Source of the DNA: CAYMBL01 sp044225155
Lineage (GTDB): Bacteria > Planctomycetota > Phycisphaerae > UBA1845 > Fen-1342
Assembly: GCA_044225155.1 (NCBI GenBank)
Contig: JBGAJB010000150.1
Coordinates: 1 to 8,272 of the forward strand
Length of the DNA stretch: 8,272 bases
Direction: 5' to 3'
The translations under genes and the position numbers were made by a program. Of this stretch, positions 1 to 7,184 are shown one piece after another (positions within the stretch are counted from its first letter, which is position 1; the number at the start of each line of letters is the position of its first letter). The notes under the pieces are model-generated. The model was not told where the DNA came from. It made no database searches and saw only the letters and a list, made by a program, of their open reading frames with translations.

Positions 1-1
1 C

Positions 2-52
2 TTTGCCCGCCGGCTCGACGTGGTGGCCTGGAAGATGCGGGAGGCGGTCTGA
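2..52 (+). CDS. C-terminal end of an unidentified gene (partial)
   Basis: The frame beginning at base 2 is open from the window edge and reads FARRLDVVAWKMREAV, then TGA at 50-52. The TGA shares its last A with the ATG of the following VOC gene, a typical translational-coupling overlap. That overlap and the reasonable amino-acid composition are the reasons for calling it a real gene end. Only 16 residues are visible, too few to recognise a family, so no function is proposed. It probably forms an operon with the VOC gene. Confidence 0.6.
   Translation, partial: FARRLDVVAWKMREAV
39..44 (+). promoter_or_regulatory. Ribosome binding site of the VOC gene
   Basis: GGGAGG lies seven bases before the ATG at 52, inside the 3' end of the preceding gene. 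It fixes the start of the VOC protein at 52 and supports coupled translation with the upstream gene. Confidence 0.7.
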
Positions 53-783
53 TGGCCGAAGCGGCCGATTTTCCATCAATCGGCATTCGCCGGCTCGTGC
101 TGCGGACAGCCTGCCCTTTACCGGAGATGCGGGACTTCTATGCAAACGTGCTCGGATTAAGCACCAATTTGAACTTCGCCGCCGCTCCCGCCGCCGACCC
201 GGTGTCGCTCGCGATTCAGGCCGGAACGACGACGATTGAATTCCTACCCGTCGCCGCCGAAAGGCCGATCTATCACTTTGCCTTCAACATTCCGGAGAAT
301 CTGCTCGCGGCCGCACGCCGCTGGCTCCATTCGCGCGTCGCACTCACGCCGACTTCCGACGGCGAAATCGAGCACGCCTTCCCGCGCTGGAACGCGCACG
401 CCCTCTATTTCGACGACCCGGCCGGCAACATCCTCGAATTCATCGCTCGTCACGACCTCACGAACGCCAGGTCCGACGATGTTTTTTCGGCGCGCGACAT
501 CCTCTACGCCAGCGAAATCGGCATCGTCGTCGACGACGTGCCCGCGGCCGTTGGCGAGATGGGCGCGACGCTGGGCCTCGTCCCTTTCCGCGGCCTCCGG
601 TCGGAGGATTTCACCGCCGTCGGCAGCGACGATCAGCTCCTGATCCTGGTCCGGCGCGGCCGCCCCTGGCACGCCGGCGATGGGCGAATCGCGGACGTGT
701 TTCCCACGCAGGTCGAGTTGAGCGGCGCGGGACCGCCGCGCCGCTTCGGGCCGCGGGAAATGCCTTACGAAGTAAGTCGATAA
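52..783 (+). CDS. VOC (glyoxalase/bleomycin resistance/dioxygenase fold) protein, two tandem modules
   Basis: This 243-residue protein is probably cytoplasmic, as there is no signal peptide or membrane segment. Residues about 10-135 form one VOC module: it opens with IRRLVLRTACPLPEMRDFYANVLGL, here split as strand 11-20 and helix 24-35, carries His75 in the YHFAFNIP strand, and ends in the hallmark FDDPAGNILEF (about 120-130) with Glu129 as the likely metal ligand. Residues about 150-225 look like a second, more degenerate module (SEIGIVVDDVPAAV, then LGL). The first strand lacks the usual His/Gln metal ligand, so metal binding and catalysis are uncertain. Family members include glyoxalase I, ring-cleaving dioxygenases and antibiotic-binding proteins, and the substrate cannot be told from sequence. 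The start is set by a strong Shine-Dalgarno sequence and by the 1-base overlap with the upstream stop. The fold is secure; the role is unknown. Confidence 0.85.
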   Translation: MAEAADFPSIGIRRLVLRTACPLPEMRDFYANVLGLSTNLNFAAAPAADPVSLAIQAGTTTIEFLPVAAERPIYHFAFNIPENLLAAARRWLHSRVALTPTSDGEIEHAFPRWNAHALYFDDPAGNILEFIARHDLTNARSDDVFSARDILYASEIGIVVDDVPAAVGEMGATLGLVPFRGLRSEDFTAVGSDDQLLILVRRGRPWHAGDGRIADVFPTQVELSGAGPPRRFGPREMPYEVSR

Positions 784-816
784 GGCGACCCGCTCAGGTC
801 GGCCTGCGTTGTGTAA

Positions 817-1077
817 CCCGGCGATCGGCTCGATCTCTACACCGACGGATTGACCGAAACGCGTAATGCCGGCGGCGAGATGCTCGGGCCCGGCGGCATC
901 CTCGGCGTGCTGCGCTCGCAGCACTTTGCGATGCTGACCGAGAGCATCCATGCGCTCGGCGCGGCCGCCGAAGCGTGGCACGGGAAACCCTTCGAAGACG
1001 ACATTGCGATTCTGGCGCTCGAGATGACCTGTCAGCCCGCGGCGCAAATCCCGCCCCTATTCACCGCCCGGCGCTAG
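817..1077 (+). pseudogene. Truncated C-terminal remnant of a SpoIIE/PP2C-type serine phosphatase
   Basis: Reading from just after an in-frame TAA at 814-816, the frame gives PGDRLDLYTDGLTETRN and ends, about 50 residues later, with FEDDIAILALEM before TAG at 1075-1077. These are the two C-terminal metal-binding blocks of the SpoIIE/RsbU phosphatase family (consensus GDrlllYTDGltEa and DDiTllvl). An intact SpoIIE domain needs about 190-200 residues; only about 87 codons remain. The upstream sequence in this frame shows no family motifs and is occupied by the complete VOC gene. The only start-like codon, TTG at 850, falls inside the YTDGLTE motif. I therefore read this as a decayed gene left by a deletion or rearrangement. 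The last 21 bases overlap convergently with the end of the second subunit III gene. A short functional protein is possible but unlikely. Confidence 0.75.
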
Positions 1078-1698
1078 CAGCGCGACCAGCATGATGATCC
1101 AGACCGCATCCAGGAAATGCCAGTAGGCAGCGCAGTAGCGCACGCCGGCGTAGCGCCGCGGCGTGTAGCGCCGCTGCTCGGCGTTGCGCGTCACGATCAG
1201 CAGCGGCACTACTCCGCCGATCACGTGCGCCGCGTGGATCACCATGAAGACCTGAAACATGCCGACCAGCCGCCACGAGTTCGCGGCCCGGTAGTCGCCC
1301 ACGAAAAGCTGCCAGCAGATCGCCTGGTTCAGCACAAACGCGGCCAACAGCCCCAGCGCCAACAACAGCCACCGCACCAGGCCGCGACTGCGCCCGGCGC
1401 GAATCGCGCCGGTCCCGGCGTGCAGCGCCCCGCTGAGCAGCAGCAGGATCAGCGTGCTCAGCCACATCAGGCGCGGCAAGGGCGGTGAGTCCGGCGGAGG
1501 CCAGGTCGGGGCCTCATTTCGCAGAATGATGAGGTACACCAGCAGCGGCGCAAAAAAGAGAGTCAGCGCCGCCAGGAGCAGGAACATGCCGTAGCCGGCG
1601 ATTGAAAACGAGCGGAACGGATCAATGCGATCGCCGCTGCTGCCGGTCGGACCGTCGTCACGCGGATAACGGGATGAGGACTGAAGCCAGAGAAACAT
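1057..1698 (-). CDS. Second haem-copper oxidase subunit III-like protein (divergent)
   Basis: This 213-residue integral membrane protein has five predicted helices (about 35-60, 78-100, 107-130, 144-170, 190-209), like the five-helix bacterial subunit III. Family signatures are IHAAHVIGG (His155, His158) and YWHFLDAVWI (His194, Asp197), matching LHGIHVIAG and YWHLVDLVWI in the CoxC encoded upstream. The first helix aligns without gaps to CoxC, but the conserved membrane glutamate (Glu47 of CoxC, equivalent to mammalian Glu90) is Leu45 here. It is the last gene of the oxidase operon, 98 bases after coxD. The ATG at 1698 is used because no in-frame start lies just upstream and the first helix needs residues before about 35, but only a weak purine stretch (GGCGG) precedes it. 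It probably packs in the caa3 complex or substitutes for CoxC. Family assignment is firm; the individual role is inferred. Confidence 0.88.
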   Translation of the reverse strand: MFLWLQSSSRYPRDDGPTGSSGDRIDPFRSFSIAGYGMFLLLAALTLFFAPLLVYLIILRNEAPTWPPPDSPPLPRLMWLSTLILLLLSGALHAGTGAIRAGRSRGLVRWLLLALGLLAAFVLNQAICWQLFVGDYRAANSWRLVGMFQVFMVIHAAHVIGGVVPLLIVTRNAEQRRYTPRRYAGVRYCAAYWHFLDAVWIIMLVALLAPGGE

Positions 1699-1769
1699 AC
1701 AACCGCCACGCGGAGACCGGAAAAACGCGGGCTAGCGCGCCGGCAACACGAACGCCGACGCACCGCGCT

Positions 1770-1793
1770 GGGTTCCGCTCACGCCGCGAACCC
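1770..1793 (-). other. Hairpin just after the coxD stop codon
   Basis: GGGTTC and GAACCC form a perfect 6-bp stem whose outer end lies only three bases beyond the coxD TAG. Two further GC pairs can stack inside across a bulged base. No T-run follows directly, so it is not a typical intrinsic terminator. It may protect the 3' end of the upstream message or mark a processing point before the last gene. Confidence 0.35.
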
Positions 1794-1796
1794 CGG

Positions 1797-2186
1797 CTAC
1801 GGGGCCCGCTGCTGGGCGGCCTCCATCTTGGGAGCATATTCCTTCGAAATCGGCGGGATGATTTCGGATTTGTAGGCCACCGAATCTGTCAGCGAGAACG
1901 AGATAAACAGGAACGCGAACAAAAGCGACGAAACGAGCACCACGACGTTGAACGGCCGGTCCCAGCGCATGTGCATGAAAAACAGGATGACGAGGGCGGC
2001 CTTTACCGTGGCGATGCCCATCGCGAGGAGCAGATTCACGCGTGGAATGTCCACGTGATAGCGCACCCAGACCGTAGCCCAGGTCAGGATCAGCAGCGCC
2101 ACCGCGGTGGCCGCCAGAATCGTCCAGGGAACTTCATGCCCGACGGTCGGATGCCGGCCGGTTGCATGGCTGTCGTGTGCGGACAT
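1797..2186 (-). CDS. coxD: Cytochrome c oxidase subunit IV (prokaryotic type)
   Basis: This 129-residue protein has three predicted transmembrane helices (about 20-41, 48-72 and 80-101), the arrangement of the small bacterial subunit IV (CtaF/COX4_pro family) of caa3 and related oxidases. Characteristic pieces are VNLLLAMGIATVKAALVILFFMHMRWD, seen here as NLLLAMGIATVKAALV (51-66) followed by FFMHMRWD, then the third helix. The subunit has no redox centre and is thought to aid assembly and stability of subunits I and III. The short N-terminal tail is His-rich (His4, 7, 12, 17). The gene sits 54 bases after coxC and starts at an ATG preceded by GAGG at a usual distance. Position and helix pattern agree; sequence conservation in this family is low, so I rely on both. 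Confidence 0.88.
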   Translation of the reverse strand: MSAHDSHATGRHPTVGHEVPWTILAATAVALLILTWATVWVRYHVDIPRVNLLLAMGIATVKAALVILFFMHMRWDRPFNVVVLVSSLLFAFLFISFSLTDSVAYKSEIIPPISKEYAPKMEAAQQRAP

Positions 2187-2205
2187 TCGTCGCTTCCTCG
2201 CTTCA

Positions 2206-2226
2206 GCACGCCGCCCGGCGGCGTGC
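2206..2226 (-). other. GC-only inverted repeat in the coxC-coxD gap
   Basis: The arms GCACGCCGCC and GGCGGCGTGC are perfect complements of 10 bases around a single central C. In RNA this gives a 9-bp stem with a 3-base loop. It lies 14 bases downstream of the coxC TAA and about 20 bases before the coxD ATG, and no U-run follows. A role in message stability, or in setting coxD expression relative to coxC, is possible. It is the strongest hairpin I found in the window. Confidence 0.55.
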
Positions 2227-2240
2227 GGGTCACTCGCTCG

Positions 2241-3290
2241 TTAGTGAATCAGGTAGAACATCGGGAACAGGTAAATCCAGACCAGATCGACCAGGTGCCA
2301 ATACAAGCCGCCCAGATCGATCGGCGTGTAGTAACCGCTGTGATAGCGCCCCTTGATCGCGCCGCTCAGCAGCCAGATCAGCATGATGATGCCGGCGATC
2401 ACGTGAATGCCGTGCAGGCCGGTCATGCAGAAATAGATCGCGATGAAGATCTGCATGTCTTTCATGCTCTTGGCCGCGACGTAGGGATCGACGTCGTCAT
2501 GGCCGCCGTGCTCGCCCGGCGTCGGCGGGGCGAGCGCGGCCAGATTCAGGCCCGTCGGCCCGATCGCGGCCGGCTTGATGGTCGAAACGGCCGGCTCCGG
2601 GGGCTTGTTCGCATCGGCCGCGGCTTGCGCGCCGCCGGCGGGCGCAGTCTGCGCCGCCGGAGGCGGCGTGCTTTCGTGCTGCATGTCGGCGTTCGCGAGC
2701 GGATGCGGCGCGCCGCCCGACGGAGGAGCATGCTCTTCCTTGGCCGTTTCATGGGCCGCACCGGGCTGAGCCGCGTGCCCGCCGGCCGCTTCCTGGTGGG
2801 CGGCTTCGGTCGCATGAGCCCCCGCGCCGTGCGACTCGTCGTGGTGCGGGTTGAAATTCGCGCCCCAAACCTTGCCGTGCGTGAACTTATCCGTGTACTC
2901 GATCGTCTTGACGACCATGAATCCGAACGCGCCGAGCAGCGTGAGCACGAGGCAGAAGATCAACCCGCGCTGATAGGACTTCTGAGCGCACCAGACGCCC
3001 ATCGCCATCGTGAAACTGCTGAGAATCAGCACGACGGTGTTAAACGCACCCCAATAGGTATCTAGAAAATGCTGACCGATACGGAAAATGTCGGGATGGT
3101 TGTTGCGATAGATCACGTACGCGCAGAACAGGCCGCTGAAAAACAGCACCTCCTGCGCCAGGAACAGCCACATGCCGAGCTTGCTCGCGTCAAACTGCTG
3201 CGCGGGCGTCTCGAAATGGTGCGCCAGATTGGGGTCGTGCCCGTGGCCGTGATCGGCGCCGTGCGCACCCGGTATTGCGATGTCAGACAT
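2241..3290 (-). CDS. coxC: Cytochrome c oxidase subunit III with a long His/Ala/Pro-rich loop
   Basis: This 349-residue protein belongs to the five-helix form of oxidase subunit III, with helices at about 38-60, 83-101, 107-129, 281-307 and 327-347. Family marks include the conserved membrane glutamate Glu47 (WLFLAQEVLFFSG), KTIEYTDKFTHG (about 128-139), LHGIHVIAG (His293, His296) and YWHLVDLVWIYLF (His332, Asp335). Subunit III carries no metal; it stabilises CoxA and the entry of its D proton path. The usual five-helix protein is around 200-220 residues. The excess is an insertion of about 125 residues (146-270) between helices 3 and 4, poor in hydrophobics and containing 12 histidines. By the usual N-inside topology this loop faces the periplasm. 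The N-terminal tail also has six histidines in residues 10-25. The start is an ATG preceded by AGAGGA at five bases. It lies 119 bases after coxA, an unusually long and structured gap. Confidence 0.93.
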   Translation of the reverse strand: MSDIAIPGAHGADHGHGHDPNLAHHFETPAQQFDASKLGMWLFLAQEVLFFSGLFCAYVIYRNNHPDIFRIGQHFLDTYWGAFNTVVLILSSFTMAMGVWCAQKSYQRGLIFCLVLTLLGAFGFMVVKTIEYTDKFTHGKVWGANFNPHHDESHGAGAHATEAAHQEAAGGHAAQPGAAHETAKEEHAPPSGGAPHPLANADMQHESTPPPAAQTAPAGGAQAAADANKPPEPAVSTIKPAAIGPTGLNLAALAPPTPGEHGGHDDVDPYVAAKSMKDMQIFIAIYFCMTGLHGIHVIAGIIMLIWLLSGAIKGRYHSGYYTPIDLGGLYWHLVDLVWIYLFPMFYLIH

Positions 3291-3307
3291 CCCGATCCTC
3301 TCACCCG

Positions 3308-3361
3308 CGGCGGTGATTTTCCGCCGAGCTTCTCACTCACCCTCGGCGGGGATCACCCGCC
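3308..3361 (-). promoter_or_regulatory. Alternative hairpins in the coxA-coxC gap, attenuator-like
   Basis: Read in the direction of transcription, four segments can pair in two exclusive ways. Segment 1 (3361-3356, GGCGGG) pairs with segment 2 (3350-3345, CCCGCC) around a 5-base loop. Segment 2 in extended form (3349-3342, CCGCCGAG) pairs with segment 3 (3328-3321, CTCGGCGG), 8 bp. Segment 3 pairs with segment 4 (3313-3308, CCGCCG) around a 7-base loop. All pairs are perfect. The 3:4 stem ends about six bases before the coxC Shine-Dalgarno site at 3301-3296. GC-rich DNA can produce such pairings by chance, so function is unproven. Confidence 0.35.
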
Positions 3362-3379
3362 TGCGATCTCAAGCTCCAT
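3353..3379 (-). other. Tiny eight-codon open frame in the coxA-coxC gap (possible leader peptide)
   Basis: An ATG at 3379 opens a frame encoding MELEIAGG followed by TGA at 3355-3353. Its last two codons are segment 1 of the alternative hairpins described nearby. Only a weak GTGGA precedes the ATG, with almost no spacing, so translation is doubtful. It is listed because of its position, not because of coding evidence. Confidence 0.15.
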
Positions 3380-3409
3380 TCCACGCAGTTCGCTTCGGGC
3401 CGCAGCGCG

Positions 3410-5146
<1,737 letters not shown>

Positions 5147-5169
5147 TCGTCACTCCAGGGTACGACTTC

Positions 5170-6237
5170 TCACTTCACGGTCTTGATGTACTCGATCAAC
5201 AGCTGCACTTCACGGTCCGTGCCGCGCCAAGCCGGCATCGCCCCAGCCTGGAAGCCCTTCACGGTCTTGGCGCTGGGGTTCGTGATGGATTCGAGCAGAT
5301 AATTCTCGTCCACCTTGATATGCACGCCGTCGGACATCTCTTCATCCCGCCCAAAAACGCCCTTCCACGTGGGACCGGTGTTCGGCTTGCCGTCGAGCGA
5401 GTGGCAACTGATGCAGCCCTTCTTCTCGTAGAGCTTCTTGCCCATGTCGACCGGCGGCGCCAGCTTCGGCAGGATCTTCGTCATGGCCGGGTCGTTCTTG
5501 TACTTGGCCATGAACGCGTTGTAGTCGGCGCGATATTCCTTGTACTGCTCCTCGGTCAGAAGCTTGATCGGGTCGTTCGTCTCGAGCCACGAATCGAATT
5601 CCTTGCGGCTCGCGTGGACCGTGACCGTCGTCCGCATGTCCGAGTGTTCCTTGCCGCAATATTCGGCGCAGAACAGGTTGTACGTTCCCGGCTTATCCGA
5701 CTGCACCCAGGCCTCCGAATAGCGGCCGGGCACGACGTCGCGCTTCTGGCGAAAAGCCGGGACATAGAGGCTGTGGATCACGTCCGAAGAGGACATCACG
5801 AGCCGCACCGGCTGGTCGACCGGGATGTGCAATTCGTCGGAATCGCCGCCATTCGGGTAGAGGAAGGTCCATTTCCAGCGCTGGGCCTGCACCTTGATCT
5901 CGTAGGCTCCCGAAGGGGTCGTGCGCGTCACCATGAACGAGTCGAATCCCCACCAGAACATCATGACCAGCAGGAAGGACGGCGCGACGCTCCAGGCGAT
6001 CTCGAGCGGCGTATTGTGCGTAATGCGCGCGACCTTGTCGTGCGGGCCGCGCCGGCGGAAGCGGATCATGAAATAGAACATGCAGCCGGCGATGATGACG
6101 AAGAACACCGCGCAGACGTAGAGGATGAAATAGAACACCCAATCGCTGTCATGCGCGTAGGTGGACGCCTCGGGCGGCATCCAGAAAGAACCCCCAGCAT
6201 CACCCAGCAGTAGCTGCTTCATGCGCTTGCGCCGCAC
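5170..6237 (-). CDS. coxB: Cytochrome c oxidase subunit II with fused cytochrome c domain (caa3)
   Basis: This 355-residue protein has two N-terminal helices (about 32-58 and 77-101), a periplasmic cupredoxin domain (about 110-212) and a C-terminal class I cytochrome c domain (about 262-355). The aromatic electron-entry patch is QRWKWTF (Trp121, Trp123). CuA ligands are complete: His155, Cys190, Glu192, Cys194, His198 and Met201 (FCAEYCGKEHSDM). The haem c site is CISCH (Cys275, Cys278, His279), with Met334 in AGAMPAW as the likely axial ligand. The protein takes electrons from ACIII or a soluble cytochrome and passes them haem c to CuA to haem a. There is no cleavable signal peptide; the first helix acts as anchor. 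A GTG start at 6237 is chosen because an in-frame TGA lies immediately before it and GGAGGG sits 10 bases upstream; an ATG at 6222 is the alternative, with poorer spacing. Confidence 0.97.
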   Translation of the reverse strand: MRRKRMKQLLLGDAGGSFWMPPEASTYAHDSDWVFYFILYVCAVFFVIIAGCMFYFMIRFRRRGPHDKVARITHNTPLEIAWSVAPSFLLVMMFWWGFDSFMVTRTTPSGAYEIKVQAQRWKWTFLYPNGGDSDELHIPVDQPVRLVMSSSDVIHSLYVPAFRQKRDVVPGRYSEAWVQSDKPGTYNLFCAEYCGKEHSDMRTTVTVHASRKEFDSWLETNDPIKLLTEEQYKEYRADYNAFMAKYKNDPAMTKILPKLAPPVDMGKKLYEKKGCISCHSLDGKPNTGPTWKGVFGRDEEMSDGVHIKVDENYLLESITNPSAKTVKGFQAGAMPAWRGTDREVQLLIEYIKTVK

Positions 6238-6247
6238 TCAAGCGGCG

Positions 6248-6253
6248 CCCTCC
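6248..6253 (-). promoter_or_regulatory. Ribosome binding site of coxB
   Basis: GGAGGG on the minus strand, 10 bases before the GTG at 6237 and 25 bases before the ATG at 6222. The spacing favours the GTG start, which adds five residues (four of them Arg or Lys) to the N-terminus. Confidence 0.55.
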
Positions 6254-6271
6254 AGATTTCACTCGCGACTC

Positions 6272-6287
6272 GCGCGCTTTCGCTCGC
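6272..6287 (-). other. GAAA-tetraloop hairpin in the sco-coxB gap
   Basis: In the transcript, GCGAGC and GCGCGC flank GAAA, giving five GC pairs and one A-G mismatch closed by a GNRA tetraloop. A competing 7-bp stem (TCGCGCG with CGCGCGA, 6270-6276 and 6292-6298) overlaps it. The 88-base gap contains no recognisable gene. The structure could stabilise or cleave the message between the assembly factor and the oxidase genes. Confidence 0.3.
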
Positions 6288-6325
6288 ATACCGCGCGACC
6301 AACGACAGCCGCGCCAATCTCGACG

Positions 6326-7177
6326 CTAGGCCAGCGCAGCCCGCCGGCGACGTCGCACTTCGGCCCGCCACAGCACCATGATCCCGGTCGCAACCAGGAA
6401 CACCATGACCGCGCCGCCGATCTTCATCAGACTCTGCGCGAACGGGACATACTTGCCCTCGCTCGGCACGTAGTGATAACACGAAAGAAAAATCCGATCC
6501 CAGAGCGTGCCGACCTTGCCGGCCGATGCTTCGACCAGCGACAGCCGCACGACCTTCGGATCGTCGTTCACGCCGCCCAGATAGCGGCTGATCCGTCCGC
6601 TGGGCGTGAGCACGATCAGCGTGGCCGGATGTGACCACTGCTGCGTCTCCTTGTCCCAGTGATAGTTAAAGCCGACGGCCTGCGTCAGGGCACGGATCGC
6701 GTCCTTCTCGCCCGTCAGAAAGTGCCAGTGCTCGCGCGCCTCCGGCTTGCCATATTCGCTGACGTAGTTTTCCTTCTTGCTGCGGGCGAGCTGCGTGTTT
6801 TCGAGCGGATCGAAGCTGACCGTGACGACTTCGAACTCCTTGCCGGGAGTCCAGGAGAGATTGCGCAGCGAGTCGAGCACGCCGTTGAGCACAAACGTAC
6901 ACAATCCCGGGCAGTTGTAATAGTTCAGCGTCAGCAGCACCGGGCGCTGGCCGGTGAAATAGTCGCCCAGCTTGACCTTGGTCCCGCGGTCGTCGGTGAA
7001 TTCCAAGTCCAGCGGCACCTGGGCGTTCAGCTTCTGATCAATGTCCACGTTGCGGATCGCGGCCGGCGTGATGTCCTTTTCCGGTGTCGAATTGTCGGCG
7101 AGGGCGCGCGGCGCGCAACAAAGCAGCCCGGCCATTCCGCCGAGCAGCGCCGCCTGCCATCGCGTGAGTCCTTTCAT
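6326..7177 (-). CDS. sco: SCO1/SenC-family copper chaperone for the CuA site
   Basis: This 283-residue protein is built as signal peptide (about 1-27, ending ALA), thioredoxin-fold SCO domain (about 45-215), and a C-terminal membrane helix (about 252-270) followed by RRRRR. The metal site is complete: Cys89 and Cys93 in NCPGLC, and His183 in WSHPATLIVLTPSG. SCO proteins bind copper in the periplasm and mature the CuA centre of subunit II, which fits its place immediately before coxB. Textbook Sco1 is anchored by an N-terminal helix; here a C-terminal anchor with a positive cytoplasmic tail is predicted, after an extension containing LSCYHYVPSEGKYVPFAQS. I recall this layout from SCO proteins of ACIII/caa3 clusters. 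The ATG start follows AAGGG by 10 bases, overlapping the end of the preceding gene. The function is confident; a thiol-redox role is the alternative. Confidence 0.94.
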   Translation of the reverse strand: MKGLTRWQAALLGGMAGLLCCAPRALADNSTPEKDITPAAIRNVDIDQKLNAQVPLDLEFTDDRGTKVKLGDYFTGQRPVLLTLNYYNCPGLCTFVLNGVLDSLRNLSWTPGKEFEVVTVSFDPLENTQLARSKKENYVSEYGKPEAREHWHFLTGEKDAIRALTQAVGFNYHWDKETQQWSHPATLIVLTPSGRISRYLGGVNDDPKVVRLSLVEASAGKVGTLWDRIFLSCYHYVPSEGKYVPFAQSLMKIGGAVMVFLVATGIMVLWRAEVRRRRRAALA

Positions 7178-7184
7178 CGCAAAA

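Noticed and set aside
244..1047. 267-codon minus-strand open frame opposite the VOC gene and phosphatase remnant
   Set aside because: The plus strand shows real VOC and SpoIIE motifs and a strong ribosome site; the antisense translation matches nothing I know and is Arg/Gly/Ala-rich.
850..1077. A 75-residue gene starting at TTG 850
   Set aside because: The start would cut through the YTDGLTE motif, and phosphatase-like sequence extends upstream of it to a stop codon, so a truncated remnant explains it better.
1721..1745. Intrinsic terminator before the second subunit III gene (CGCG stem plus T5)
   Set aside because: The stem is only about four base pairs, too weak to call as a terminator; it is mentioned only as part of the gap description.
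1602..3065. Long plus-strand open frame (487 codons) opposite coxC and coxD
   Set aside because: It is antisense to two secure genes, its translation is Arg/His/Gln-rich with no recognisable motif, and GC-rich third positions on the other strand explain its openness.
3113..3340. Alternative GTG-started frame across the coxA-coxC gap into coxC
   Set aside because: After the gap it runs out of frame with CoxC and gives Ser/Arg/Cys-rich sequence without motifs; the CoxC frame and ribosome site are clear.
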